A stretch of DNA of 64,000 nt from an uncultured Eggerthellaceae bacterium (GTDB lineage: Bacteria; Actinomycetota; Coriobacteriia; Coriobacteriales; Eggerthellaceae), in NCBI GenBank assembly GCA_910580205.1, contig CAJTVP010000003.1, positions 75,597 to 139,596 of the forward strand, in the 5' to 3' direction. Below, in pieces: positions 9,078-18,119 of this stretch. The translations under genes were made by a program, and so were the position numbers. How positions within the stretch are numbered: position 1 is the stretch's first letter; each line of letters starts with the position of its first letter. Below the pieces are notes generated by a model. The model did not search any database. It was not told the DNA's origin and saw only the letters and a list, made by a program, of their open reading frames with translations.

Positions 9078-9899
9078 TCAGCTCAAAGCGGACAAACGCT
9101 CTTTCGCGCGGGCGACCAGAGCCAAGCCGCCACCGTGCTCCACGACGAACTGGAGACAGGAGCGCTCGCGAGCGCCATCCTTCATCTGGAAGGCGGCGGA
9201 AGCCTCATCCCAGGCGTATTCAACGCGCAGGCGCATGGGATGGGCGGAGGACTCCGCGATGGCGCGGTCCAGCTCCGCCCGCTTCGCAGGGTCTGCGCCC
9301 GTGCGCGCATAGATGACCTTGAGCTGGCTTTCCAGATAGTCGCGAATGGGGCTCGCCGCGCCTGACGCATCCTCTTTGATGCGCGCCAAGGTCCCTTCGA
9401 TGGTCGACTGGACCTCCTCTGGCGTGCCCATCTTCTCCAAAAGCGGCACCAGATACGTGGTGATCGTGGCTGAAACCAAGGGCTTCTTCGCCTGCTGGGC
9501 GCTTTGCTCAAGTCCCTTCCGGATAGCCTCCGCCTCTTGCGTCCGTCCTGCATCCAAGCAGGCTTGGGCGTAGAAGCCCATGAACCACGCCCCCTGCTCA
9601 TTGCAAGGGAATGTGATCTGAGACGCTATGGGCTGGCCTTCCCTGAGGAACGCTTCGGGAGCGCATTTGTCATTGTAGAGGCTGATGACCTCATCCGCCC
9701 TGGCGTTGGCGCGCCTGTTGAAGATGGCGTATCCCACAGCGAAGCCACCAGCGAACAGCGCGAACTCAAGCGCCAACCCTGGAAGGGACGCCGCCATCAT
9801 CTGCCCGGTGATGAGGGGCCATGCCGTCGAAGCGATCACCGGCAGCGCCACAGCGATGGCGCAGACCGCGATGACGTAGCGTTTGAAGTAGATGAGCAC
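9078..9899 (-). CDS. Two-TM membrane protein of unknown function
   Basis: 273-residue protein that I do not recognise. Two hydrophobic segments near the N-terminus (about residues 9-30 and 38-60, including ALEFALFAGGFAVGYAIF) are followed by roughly 210 residues of helical, alanine-rich sequence on one side of the membrane, possibly tetratricopeptide-like. The GTG at 9899 is supported by GAGGAGGG four bases upstream. It lies 15 bp after the gamma subunit gene of the oxidoreductase and in the same direction, so it may be co-transcribed. No catalytic motif is visible. Confidence 0.7.
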   Translation of the reverse strand: MLIYFKRYVIAVCAIAVALPVIASTAWPLITGQMMAASLPGLALEFALFAGGFAVGYAIFNRRANARADEVISLYNDKCAPEAFLREGQPIASQITFPCNEQGAWFMGFYAQACLDAGRTQEAEAIRKGLEQSAQQAKKPLVSATITTYLVPLLEKMGTPEEVQSTIEGTLARIKEDASGAASPIRDYLESQLKVIYARTGADPAKRAELDRAIAESSAHPMRLRVEYAWDEASAAFQMKDGARERSCLQFVVEHGGGLALVARAKERLSALS

Positions 9900-9914
9900 G
9901 TGCCCTCCTCAGGG

Positions 9915-10460
9915 TCAGGCCCCGTGAGCTGCTTCGATCCCCAGGGCGATGGCCTCTTTGTTCTTCTCAATCAAGTGCGCCCGCGCGGTGGACACGCACT
10001 TGCCCACCGCCTCATCCAGCGTCTCACGGCTGCAGAACGGGGCGCGCGCCCACACGTTGCCCACGAGCACCATGTTCATGAGCCCGTCGAGCCCCGCTTG
10101 CTCCGCCAACGACGTGGCTGGGATGCCGAAGGCGCCCGGAAGCTCTGAGCCTGGCGTGATGAGCGCATCATCGTAGACGACGATGCCGCCCTCGGCCAGC
10201 TCTGGCGCGAACTTGTCAAAAGAAGGTTGATTCATGGCGACGAGCACGTTCGGATGCGCGATGAGCGGGCTTCCGATGGGATCATCGGAGAGCGTGACGG
10301 AGCAGTTCGCCGTGCCGCCGCGCATCTCCGGGCCGTAAGAGGGCAGCCAGGAGACCTCGCGCCCTTCGATGAGGCCCGCATAGGCCACCACTTTCCCGGC
10401 GAACAGAACGCCTTGCCCGCCGAACCCGGCGAACACCGCTTGCAATTCCTGATGGCTCAT
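9915..10460 (-). CDS. 2-oxoacid:ferredoxin oxidoreductase, gamma subunit
   Basis: 181-residue gamma subunit of a KorC/VorC-type oxidoreductase that converts a 2-oxoacid plus CoA to acyl-CoA, CO2 and reduced ferredoxin. It opens with the family motif FAGFGGQGVLFAGKVVAYAG and contains SYGPEMRGGTANCSV. The ATG at 10460 overlaps the beta-subunit stop as ATGA and has AAGGAGG upstream; the reading frame continues upstream without family similarity and is rejected. It is the third enzyme gene in the order delta-alpha-beta-gamma. Substrate class (2-oxoglutarate, branched-chain or aromatic 2-oxoacid) cannot be settled here. Confidence 0.92.
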   Translation of the reverse strand: MSHQELQAVFAGFGGQGVLFAGKVVAYAGLIEGREVSWLPSYGPEMRGGTANCSVTLSDDPIGSPLIAHPNVLVAMNQPSFDKFAPELAEGGIVVYDDALITPGSELPGAFGIPATSLAEQAGLDGLMNMVLVGNVWARAPFCSRETLDEAVGKCVSTARAHLIEKNKEAIALGIEAAHGA

Positions 10461-11320
10461 GAGCGCGCCTCCTTGACCGCTTCCTGCACCATGGGGCAGC
10501 CCGCAGCGCGGGCGGAAGCCGCCTCGGCCGCGTTGGCGAAACCTTCGGCCTGCACATCCTTGTACACGCCGAGCGGGTAGTACGTGAGCATGTTCTGGCG
10601 CATCCACTCGAATGCTTCCATGGGCGTCATCTTCCAGTTCGTAGGGCAGGTGCTCACCACTTCGATGAGGGAATAGCCCACGTGATCCACCTGGTTCTGG
10701 AAGGCGCGGCGGATGGCGCGCTTGGCATTCCGCACCGACTTCGGCGTATCCACGCTCACGCGCTCAAGATACGCCACGCCGTCCAGCGTGGAGAGCAGCT
10801 CGCAAACGCGGATGGGATATCCCGCCGTCAGCGTGTCGCGCCCGTAGGGCGAGGTCTGCGTGACCTGGGACGGCAAGGAGGTGGGCGCCATCTGGCCGCC
10901 CGTCATGCCGTAGATGGCGTTGTTGATGAAGATGATGGTGATGTTCTCTCCGCGCGTGGCCGCGTGCACCGTTTCCGCCATGCCGATGGAAGCCAGATCC
11001 CCATCCCCCTGATAGGCGAACACGATGCGATCCGGCAAGGAGCGCTTGACGCCCGTGGCCACCGCCGGCGCGCGGCCGTGGGCCGCCTCTATCATGTCGC
11101 ACCCGAAGAAGTCATAGCTCATGACCGAGCATCCCACCGGGGCCACGCCCACCGTGCGGCCCTCAACATCAAGCTCGTCCAGCGTCTCCGCCACCAGGCG
11201 CTCCACGATGCCGTGGGTGCAGCCCGGACAGTAATTGGTCACGTGCGGCAGGAGCGCGTGGGGGCGCTGGGCGACGATCTTCTCTTGCATCATCTGTTCC
11301 TTCTCCGCCATGTTCCTCAC
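10457..11320 (-). CDS. 2-oxoacid:ferredoxin oxidoreductase, beta subunit (TPP-binding)
   Basis: 287-residue thiamine-pyrophosphate-binding subunit. The cluster-ligand phrase NYCPGCTHGIVERL and the TPP/Mg motif GDGDLASIG, followed by NNAIYGMTGGQMAPTS, are characteristic of KorB/VorB proteins. GTG at 11320 overlaps the alpha-subunit stop (GTGA) and has GGAAGGG upstream; ATG at 11311 is an alternative three residues later. The downstream end overlaps the gamma gene by four bases, so alpha, beta and gamma are tightly coupled. It acts in the cytoplasm within the heterotetramer. Confidence 0.94.
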   Translation of the reverse strand: MRNMAEKEQMMQEKIVAQRPHALLPHVTNYCPGCTHGIVERLVAETLDELDVEGRTVGVAPVGCSVMSYDFFGCDMIEAAHGRAPAVATGVKRSLPDRIVFAYQGDGDLASIGMAETVHAATRGENITIIFINNAIYGMTGGQMAPTSLPSQVTQTSPYGRDTLTAGYPIRVCELLSTLDGVAYLERVSVDTPKSVRNAKRAIRRAFQNQVDHVGYSLIEVVSTCPTNWKMTPMEAFEWMRQNMLTYYPLGVYKDVQAEGFANAAEAASARAAGCPMVQEAVKEARS

Positions 11321-12378
11321 ACCAGCCCTTCCGCCGTCGTCCGGATCTCCTCCAGCACCTCATCGGGCGTGGGGATCACGCCGCCGCAGCGGCCGAAGAA
11401 GCTCACCGGAGCAGCGCCCTCCACCGCCAGGCGCACATCTTCGATCATCTGGCCCATGTTGAGCTCCACCGTGATGAACGCGCGCGCGGAGCAAGCGCAG
11501 AACGCCTCTGCCGGGTAGGGCCAAAGCGTGATGGGGCGGATGAGGCCGGCGCGGATGCCTTCTTCGCGAGCGGCGTTCACGGCGCTGCGGGCGATGCGGG
11601 CGGCAGCGCCGAAGGCGGCGATCACGATGTCCGCATCTTCGGTGAGATACGTCTCCACCCGCGTTTCATCCTGTTTGATCCGCTCATAGCGCTCGAACCG
11701 CTGGACGTTCTCATCATGGAGCGCTTGAGGGTCCAGGTGGAGCGAATTGACGATGGTATGGGCCCGCTTGCCCTCATGGCCGCAGGTGGCCCAGGGCTTC
11801 TCAGGGAGGTCCGCCGGATCAAGGGCCTCCGGCATCACGACCGGCTCCATCATCTGCCCCAGCATCCCGTCAGCCAAGATGACCACCGGCGTGCGATAGC
11901 GATCGGCCACGTCGAACGCCACGTAGGTGAGGTCAGCCATCTCCTGCACCGTGGAGGGCGCCAGCACCGGCAGGTAGAAATCCCCGTGCCCCATGGCGCG
12001 CGTGGCTTGGAAGTAATCGCTTTGCGACGGCTGGATGGAGCCGAGCCCCGGACCTCCGCGCTGCACGTTCACGATGACGCCGGGCAGGTCCGCCCCGGCC
12101 ATGTAGGAGATGCCCTCCGTTTTGAGCGAGATGCCCGGGCTGGAAGAGGAGGTCATGGCGCGCACGCCCGCCGCAGCCGCTCCGTAGAGCATGTTGATGG
12201 CGGCCACCTCGCTCTCCGCTTGCAGATACGTGCCGCCCAGCTTCGGGAGCTTGCGGGACATATAGGCCGCCAGCTCTGTCTGGGGCGTGATGGGATACCC
12301 GAAGAAATTGCGGCATCCCGCGCGCAACGCGGCCTCTGCGATGGCCTCGTTGCCCTTCATGAGCGTCTTCTCCGTCAT
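11317..12378 (-). CDS. 2-oxoacid:ferredoxin oxidoreductase, alpha subunit
   Basis: 353-residue alpha subunit carrying the pyrimidine-binding and transketolase C-terminal domains. The phrase FFGYPITPQTELAAYM, followed by GVRAMTSSSSPGISLKTEG, is diagnostic for KorA/VorA. The true start is ATG at 12378 (MTEKTLMKGNEAIAEAA), which overlaps the stop of the ferredoxin gene by ATGA; 24 further upstream codons in frame are a shadow of that gene. It functions with the beta, gamma and delta products encoded around it. The neighbouring acyl-CoA synthetase suggests the acyl-CoA product is used for ATP formation or that the acid is activated first. Confidence 0.94.
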   Translation of the reverse strand: MTEKTLMKGNEAIAEAALRAGCRNFFGYPITPQTELAAYMSRKLPKLGGTYLQAESEVAAINMLYGAAAAGVRAMTSSSSPGISLKTEGISYMAGADLPGVIVNVQRGGPGLGSIQPSQSDYFQATRAMGHGDFYLPVLAPSTVQEMADLTYVAFDVADRYRTPVVILADGMLGQMMEPVVMPEALDPADLPEKPWATCGHEGKRAHTIVNSLHLDPQALHDENVQRFERYERIKQDETRVETYLTEDADIVIAAFGAAARIARSAVNAAREEGIRAGLIRPITLWPYPAEAFCACSARAFITVELNMGQMIEDVRLAVEGAAPVSFFGRCGGVIPTPDEVLEEIRTTAEGLV

Positions 12379-12599
12379 GCGCGCACCTCCCGATACACCG
12401 TGATGGCCACATCCGGGCACATGAGCGCGCAGGTGGCGCAGCCCGTGCACGCCGCCTCATCCACGCAGATGGCGGGGTGGTACCCCTTCTGCGTGATCGT
12501 GTCCATGTCAAGCTCCAAGATGCTCTGAGGGCAGAACTCGGTGCAAAGCCCGCAGCCCTTGCAGAACCCCTCGTCTATGACCACTCTTCCTTTCGCCAT
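12375..12599 (-). CDS. 2-oxoacid:ferredoxin oxidoreductase, delta subunit (2[4Fe-4S])
   Basis: 74-residue ferredoxin-like subunit with two complete cluster motifs, CKGCGLCTEFCP and CTGCATCALMCP, separated by about 25 residues. It transfers electrons from the TPP site to free ferredoxin. It is the first of four coupled oxidoreductase genes and begins two bases after the acyl-CoA synthetase stop. Length is typical of separately encoded delta subunits. Confidence 0.95.
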   Translation of the reverse strand: MAKGRVVIDEGFCKGCGLCTEFCPQSILELDMDTITQKGYHPAICVDEAACTGCATCALMCPDVAITVYREVRA

Positions 12600-12601
12600 G
12601 G

Positions 12602-14392
12602 CTACACCAACCCTTCTGCGACTTCATCCTCTTTGCCGGAAGCGGCATCCGCATCGCGGATGGCCACCCGGCGGATCTTCCCATTGACCGTGCGCGGCAG
12701 CTCATCGACGTATTCGATGATGCGCGGGTATTTGTAGGGCGCCGTCAGGGACTTCACCCACCCTTGCAGCTCGCGGGTGAGCGCCTCTGACGGAGCGAAG
12801 CCATCCGCCAGCACGATGGTGGCTTTGACCGCCGCGCCGCGCAACTCATCGGGCACGCCGGTGATGGCGCATTCGCGCACCGCATCATGCTCCAGAAGCA
12901 CGCTCTCTATCTCGAACGGGCCGATGCGGTACCCGCTGGATTTGATGACGTCATCATTGCGGCCCACGTACCAATAATAGCCGTCCTCGTCTTCCCACGC
13001 GGTGTCCCCGGTGTGATACCAGCCGTCATGCATGGCCGCTGCGGTCTTCGCCGGGTCCTTGTGGTACTCCATCATGATGCCCGCGGGGCGCGGATCTATG
13101 TTGATGCAGATCTCTCCCGTCTCGCCCGTGTCGCACCGCGTCCCATCCTCGCGCAGGATGGCCACGTCATAGAGCGGCACCGGCTTGCCCATGGAGCCCG
13201 GACGGGGCACCGCGTTCGTGAGGTTGCCGATGGTGAGCGGCGTTTCGGTCTGGCCGAACCCTTCGAAGATGGTGATCCCCGCCTCATCCTTCCAATAGGC
13301 GAACAGATCCGGGTTCAGCGCCTCTCCGGCCGTGGTGGCGTACTCCAAGCTGGAAAGGTCATGGGAGGAGAGGTCCTCCTGCTTCATGAGACGGTACATC
13401 GTGGGCGGCGCGCAGAACGTGGTCACGCCATAGCGCTCGATCAGGTCCAGGATCTCGCCCGCATGGAAGCGGTCGAAATCGTAGGTGAGCACGCAGGCCT
13501 CCATGAGCCACTGCCCATAGAGCTTGCCCCAGACCGCTTTGCCCCAGCCGGTGTCCGCCACCGTGAAATGCACGCCATCGGGGCGGACGTTGTGCCAGTG
13601 CTTCGCGGTCATGAGGTGCCCCAGGGAATAGAGGGAATCATGCATGACCATCTTCGGGTTGCCGGAGGTGCCGGAGGAGAAGTACAGCAGCATGGGGTCC
13701 GCCGCCAGCGTGTCGCGGCGCGCGAAGCCCTCTGATGCCGCGCGCACCCCAGCGTTGAAATCATGCCAGCCCGGACGCTCGATGGCGGACGCGCAGATGC
13801 CCTCAGGGCCTGAGAGGGCGCTTCCGATGATACGGCCCTCCTCCACGATGAGATCCCCATCCTCGTCGCGCTCAGTGAGGCCCGCGCCTGCCGGCTCCAC
13901 CAAGATGAGCGCTTCCACCGAAGGGCATTCACCAAGGACGTTGTCGACCACCTGGGCCACATCTCCCGCCGCCGTGGCTATCACCGCTTTGATGCCCGCC
14001 CCGTTGAGGCGGTAGACCATGTCGTGCTCTTTGAGCATGAACGTGGCCGGCACCATGACCGCGCCGAGCTTCGCCAGAGCCAGCGCCACGAACCAGAATT
14101 GGTAGTGGCGGCGCAGGATGACGAGCACCTTGTCCCCGCGACCGATGCCGAGGGCCGCCAGGTAGTTCGCCGTTTTGTCAGACCACCTCTTCATGTCCGC
14201 GAATGTGAAGACGTGCTCCTCCCCCTCCGGGTTGCACCAGATCATAGCTCGGCGCTCCGGATCGTTCAGGGCTATGTCGTCCACGACGTCGTAGGCGAAG
14301 TTGTAATCAGGGTCGCAGTGGATGTCGAACCGGGTGAGACGGCCTTGGTCGTCGTAGGCTTCATCCACGAATCTGAGATTGATGTTCCGCAT
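12602..14392 (-). CDS. AMP-forming acyl-CoA synthetase (MACS-like)
   Basis: 596-residue adenylate-forming enzyme that couples a carboxylate, CoA and ATP to acyl-CoA, AMP and PPi. The P-loop-like motif YFSSGTSGNPKMV, the A5-type FEGFGQTET, the A7 motif YHTGDTAWEDEDGYYW, the hinge RNDDVIKSSGYRIGPFEIE and the catalytic lysine in PRTVNGKIRR are all present. The length and C-terminal sequence resemble medium-chain or acetyl-CoA synthetase-like proteins. Its place between a regulator and an oxidoreductase suggests it works on the same acid, for instance aryl- or branched-chain acids from amino acids. The substrate is inference. Confidence 0.92.
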   Translation of the reverse strand: MRNINLRFVDEAYDDQGRLTRFDIHCDPDYNFAYDVVDDIALNDPERRAMIWCNPEGEEHVFTFADMKRWSDKTANYLAALGIGRGDKVLVILRRHYQFWFVALALAKLGAVMVPATFMLKEHDMVYRLNGAGIKAVIATAAGDVAQVVDNVLGECPSVEALILVEPAGAGLTERDEDGDLIVEEGRIIGSALSGPEGICASAIERPGWHDFNAGVRAASEGFARRDTLAADPMLLYFSSGTSGNPKMVMHDSLYSLGHLMTAKHWHNVRPDGVHFTVADTGWGKAVWGKLYGQWLMEACVLTYDFDRFHAGEILDLIERYGVTTFCAPPTMYRLMKQEDLSSHDLSSLEYATTAGEALNPDLFAYWKDEAGITIFEGFGQTETPLTIGNLTNAVPRPGSMGKPVPLYDVAILREDGTRCDTGETGEICINIDPRPAGIMMEYHKDPAKTAAAMHDGWYHTGDTAWEDEDGYYWYVGRNDDVIKSSGYRIGPFEIESVLLEHDAVRECAITGVPDELRGAAVKATIVLADGFAPSEALTRELQGWVKSLTAPYKYPRIIEYVDELPRTVNGKIRRVAIRDADAASGKEDEVAEGLV

Positions 14393-14448
14393 AGGTCGTG
14401 CTGCTGCTCCTTTGATGCTCTGATGCTTGCTGACGTTTCCGACGGCGC

Positions 14449-15033
14449 TCAGTTGATGCCCTGCTCATGCGGCTTGATGACCACCGCCAAGAACGTGCAC
14501 GGCTCCCCGCCCGTGGCGATCATGCCGTGCCCGCGGCCGGAGTCGTACATGAGCAGATCCCCCGCCTCCACTTCTTCCACGTGATCCTCATAGGCGAACT
14601 TGAGCTTGCCGGAGATGATGTAATCGAGCTCTTGGCCCGCATGGTAGGAGAGATGGATGGGGGCTTCCTGCTCTTCTTCCAGATAGGGCGCCGTCACCAA
14701 GAACGGCTCGGCCAGCTTGTGACGGAAGTGCGGCGCTTTGTGAAGGTACTCGAACCCGGCGCGTCGCTTTATGGACAGGCCATCTCCCCCTCGCGTGAGG
14801 GAATACCCGGTCAAGTGCGGATTCTCTCCCGTGAGGAGCTCGATGACGTCCACCCCCAGCCGGTCGGCGCATTTGTAGAGGAACGTGAAGGAAAGGTCCA
14901 CCTCCCCGCTCTCCTGCGCCATGTACTCTTCCAGCGTGCGCCCGGTGGCGTCCGCCATCTCCTGCATGGTGATGTCCATGTCCTCGCGCAGCGCGCGGAT
15001 CCTGTTCGCCACTTCCTTGATGTTCGGTTCCAT
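14449..15033 (-). CDS. XRE-family regulator with C-terminal cupin domain
   Basis: 194-residue transcription factor: a helix-turn-helix at about residues 5-60 (NRIRALREDMDITMQEMADA) and a cupin domain from about residue 105 to 185 (HAGQELDYIISGKLKF, EVEAGDLLMYDSGRGHGM). Such proteins bind a small-molecule effector in the cupin and regulate adjacent operons. Its gene leads the acyl-CoA synthetase/oxidoreductase unit, about 55 bp upstream of the synthetase, so it probably controls that unit. ATG at 15033 matches the family N-terminus; a GTG at 15069 would add 12 unrelated residues. Confidence 0.9.
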   Translation of the reverse strand: MEPNIKEVANRIRALREDMDITMQEMADATGRTLEEYMAQESGEVDLSFTFLYKCADRLGVDVIELLTGENPHLTGYSLTRGGDGLSIKRRAGFEYLHKAPHFRHKLAEPFLVTAPYLEEEQEAPIHLSYHAGQELDYIISGKLKFAYEDHVEEVEAGDLLMYDSGRGHGMIATGGEPCTFLAVVIKPHEQGIN

Positions 15034-15183
15034 GGTCGCCTTCGATCCTGGTCGGTTCCGTGAAGTCACCTATGATACTTATCTTTGCTTGACGCGCGGG
15101 ACTTGCGCTGGCGAAAGGCGGCTGTGGGCCATAGTTTTCATCAAAGGCACGCCATCTGTTTCGGTGACGGCGGCGCGGATGCT

Positions 15184-16572
15184 CTAGGAGCGGCGAACGA
15201 GGATGCAGAGGCTGTGGGCGTCCGGGCCCTCAGCTGAGGTGATGGTGGAGAAGCCGCCTGCAACGGTGAAGGCCGCGCCCGTTTCGCTTTCCAAGAAGGC
15301 GTTGACGACAGCTTCGTTCTCGCTGCGCGTGATGGAGCAGGTGGAATGCAAAAGCGCGCCTTCGGGGCGGACGCAGCTGGCGGCAGCGGCCAACATGGCC
15401 TGTTGCGTGCAGGCGAGCTTCCGCAAAGCCTCCGCGCTCACGCGATCGCGGATCTCAGGATGGCGTCGCAGCGTGCCCAAGCCTGAGCACGGCGCGTCCA
15501 CGAACACCACGTCGAAGAGCGCTTCGCGAGGAAGGGCAGCGGGATCGGTGGCGTCGGCGGTGAGCGCTTCGCTCACATGCACGTGGCAGCGCTCCGCCTT
15601 GTCAAGGAGGATCCGCGCTTTCCCAAAAGCTGCGTCAACGGCCACATAGGTGGGGATCTGATGTCCGAACAGGCGATCATGGATGCTCTGGATGAGCACG
15701 GTCTTCGTGCCGCGACCGCTGCCTATCTCAAGGAACGACCCTGCATCTTGCACCTGAGCCGCCGCAAGGGCGACCATCTGCGCCGCCAGATCGGACACGA
15801 CCAAGCGCCCGCGTTCGATCAACCCGCGCACAGGCTCTTTCGAGAGCGATGAGCCTTCCTTCAGCAGGATGCAGCCGGGCACCTCTTCCATCACGTCATA
15901 GGCGATGCTCCCCGCCTCGAGCTCTGAGAGCGTCGCGCGTTCAGGGGCAGCGAGCGGATTGACGTAGAGGAACACGGGAGAGGCTTCGTTCGCGAGCGCG
16001 ATGAGCGTGCGCGCCTGAAGCGCTCCCACCTCCTCCTCAAGGAGCGCGCCGAGGCCTTGTGAGAAGCCCTCGTCGCGGCAAAGCTCCGCGATCGTCTCCG
16101 GAGAGCGCGCGGCGGTTGAGCGCCCCTCTTGGCGGCTGAGCGCCCTCAGCACCGCGTTCACCATCCCGGCCGCATGAGGAGATGAGCGCTTGGCCAGCCG
16201 CACCGCTTGGTCCACCGCATGCGCGGGCTCCTTGCCCAGATGCAAGATCTCATAGGTGCCCATCTCAAGGATGAGCCGCACCTCAGCGGAAGTCTTGGCA
16301 GGCCGTTCCAGATGGCGATCGATCACTTCATCAAGGGCAGAGCGCGTCTGCACCACGCCCAAGACGAGACGGTGAGCGAACGCCGCATCCTCTTCTGAGA
16401 GCGAGCTGCCATGGACGCGCTCATCAAGCGCCTGCGCGGCGAAGCAGCCTTGCTCATGCATCTGGCGAAGGGCGCTCCAAGCCGCCATGCGCGCAGGGCT
16501 GGGAGGAGCTGAGGAGCGCTTGGCCTTCCTCCTCCGCCCCGAAGGAGCCTCTCCGCTCAAAGCGCGCTCCAA
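15184..16572 (-). CDS. rsmB: 16S rRNA (cytosine-967-C5)-methyltransferase
   Basis: 462-residue RsmB/Sun protein: an N-terminal NusB-like RNA-binding domain (about residues 25-160) and a C-terminal SAM-dependent methyltransferase. The SAM-binding segment FLEIGSGRGTKTVLIQ, the catalytic-region VFVDAPCSGLGTLRRHPE and the C-terminal STCSITRSENE are visible; the two cysteines in these last motifs are the expected catalytic pair. TTG at 16572 gives a 16-base overlap with fmt and has GAAGGCG upstream; ATG at residue 29 is a possible later start. It belongs to the def-fmt-rsmB translation cluster. Confidence 0.93.
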   Translation of the reverse strand: MERALSGEAPSGRRRKAKRSSAPPSPARMAAWSALRQMHEQGCFAAQALDERVHGSSLSEEDAAFAHRLVLGVVQTRSALDEVIDRHLERPAKTSAEVRLILEMGTYEILHLGKEPAHAVDQAVRLAKRSSPHAAGMVNAVLRALSRQEGRSTAARSPETIAELCRDEGFSQGLGALLEEEVGALQARTLIALANEASPVFLYVNPLAAPERATLSELEAGSIAYDVMEEVPGCILLKEGSSLSKEPVRGLIERGRLVVSDLAAQMVALAAAQVQDAGSFLEIGSGRGTKTVLIQSIHDRLFGHQIPTYVAVDAAFGKARILLDKAERCHVHVSEALTADATDPAALPREALFDVVFVDAPCSGLGTLRRHPEIRDRVSAEALRKLACTQQAMLAAAASCVRPEGALLHSTCSITRSENEAVVNAFLESETGAAFTVAGGFSTITSAEGPDAHSLCILVRRS

Positions 16573-17507
16573 GCGACGCCTTCACGGAGCTGCTGATAGC
16601 CTTGGACGAACTGGCGCGCGTCCATCTCGCGCTTGCCATCCGGCTTGAGCGCCTCCACCGCCAACGCCCCGGAAGCGCATGAAAGGATGATGGCATCCTC
16701 AGCGAACACGGCCTCTCCCGATGCCCGCAGCGGCGACACCGCAGCCACGCGCGCTTCCATGATGCGCACGGCTTTGCTCCCGATCAGGCATTTCGCCGGG
16801 TGCGCACCGGATGACGCCCGCACGAAAGCGGCGTTCTCCTCAGCGGACAGCGAAGGGTCCAAGAACAGCTCCCGTTTCTCTATCTTGCGCGCATAGGTGG
16901 CATCCGCGCCTTCTTGCGCGATCCATTTGGCATCCCCGTGGCGCATCTGCCCGAGCGCGGTCAAAAGCGCGCTGGCTCCGAGGGTCGCCAGCTCATCCGT
17001 CAGCGCCTCGGCGGACATCCCTTGGATGGGGATGCGCCGGCGAACGCAATAAGGACCCGTGTCCAGACCCTCCTCCATGCGCATGATGCACACGCCCGCC
17101 TCCTCATCCCCCGCCAGGATGGCGCGCTCCACCGGAGCCGCCCCCCGCCACCGGGGAAGGAGGGACGCATGGACGTTCACGCAACCCAGGCGCGGGATGT
17201 CCAAGACCGCCTTCGGCAGCAGAGCGCCGAAAGCGGCGACGCAGATCACATCGGGCGCCAGAGCGGAAAGCTCCTCGACTTCGACTGGGTCCTTGAAGCT
17301 GGAGACGCACTTCACCGGGATGCCCCGGACCATGGCCGCCTCTTTCACCGGCGAGGGCGTTATCTTGTTCCCGCGGGAACGGACCTTGTCCGGCTGCGTG
17401 TAGGCGCAGATGACGTCTTCGTGCTGGGCCAGCCCATCCAAGATGTCGGCCGCGAAGGCCGGCGTGCCCATGAAGACCACGCGCAGCGGCTTCTCAGCTG
17501 ACTTCAA
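16557..17507 (-). CDS. fmt: Methionyl-tRNA formyltransferase
   Basis: 316-residue enzyme that formylates initiator Met-tRNA using 10-formyl-tetrahydrofolate. It shows the N-terminal VVFMGTPAFAADIL, the catalytic phrase CVNVHASLLPRWRGAAPVERA with the Asn-His pair, and GVCIMRMEEGLDTGP. The start is TTG at 17507, supported by a perfect GGAGG six bases upstream that lies inside the end of def; the two genes overlap by 14 bp. The downstream rsmB gene overlaps its 3' end. Confidence 0.96.
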   Translation of the reverse strand: MKSAEKPLRVVFMGTPAFAADILDGLAQHEDVICAYTQPDKVRSRGNKITPSPVKEAAMVRGIPVKCVSSFKDPVEVEELSALAPDVICVAAFGALLPKAVLDIPRLGCVNVHASLLPRWRGAAPVERAILAGDEEAGVCIMRMEEGLDTGPYCVRRRIPIQGMSAEALTDELATLGASALLTALGQMRHGDAKWIAQEGADATYARKIEKRELFLDPSLSAEENAAFVRASSGAHPAKCLIGSKAVRIMEARVAAVSPLRASGEAVFAEDAIILSCASGALAVEALKPDGKREMDARQFVQGYQQLREGVAWSAL

Positions 17508-18039
17508 CGCTGACCTCCCCAGGCTTGGCGCCCATGGCCCGCGCCTGATCGTAGGCCTGCAGCGCCTTCAAGCGGATGGAGGGTTCGCAGGACTCGAAGA
17601 GCGTCTTGCCTTCCAAGTGGTCGAGCTCATGCTGGAGGCAACGGCCGAGAAGCCCATCCCCCTCCAGCTCCCATTGCTCCCCATCCAGGTCATAGAAGCG
17701 CACACGCGCCCAGGGCGGCCGTTTGACGGGAACGCTCACGCCGGGACAAGACAGGCACGCCTCCTTGTCTTCGACGGGCTCCCCCTTCGTCTCCACCACT
17801 TCCGGATTCACCATGAAGAACGGATTGCCGGTTTTCGGGTCTTCCCCATCCCAATCCACATCGATGATGACGAAGCGCTTGTCCAACCCCACCTGGGGCG
17901 CTGCGATGCCGCAGCCGTTGTTCGCGTACATCAGCTTCGCCATCTGCTTGGCGACCTTGATGAGGGATTTGTCGCCCACCTCGCAGGGTTGGCAGACCGT
18001 GGAGAGGACGGGGTCGGGAGAAGTGACGATCTTGAGCAT
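17494..18039 (-). CDS. def: Peptide deformylase
   Basis: 181-residue metalloenzyme removing the formyl group from nascent proteins. The three family motifs are GCGIAAPQVG, EACLSCPG and QHELDHLEG, providing Cys, His, His and Glu of the Fe/Zn site. The second motif has Ala where EGCLS is usual, a tolerated variant. It opens the def-fmt-rsmB cluster, which handles formylation and its reversal. Short spacing to the recombinase gene upstream (about 80 bp) leaves room for a separate promoter. Confidence 0.96.
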   Translation of the reverse strand: MLKIVTSPDPVLSTVCQPCEVGDKSLIKVAKQMAKLMYANNGCGIAAPQVGLDKRFVIIDVDWDGEDPKTGNPFFMVNPEVVETKGEPVEDKEACLSCPGVSVPVKRPPWARVRFYDLDGEQWELEGDGLLGRCLQHELDHLEGKTLFESCEPSIRLKALQAYDQARAMGAKPGEVSVEVS

Positions 18040-18119
18040 CGTGCCTGCTTTCTCATCGTTTGCTTTTGCGCCTATTCTGTCATCCTCGCGCCCGTCGCGT
18101 CAACCTGACGCGGATGCGG

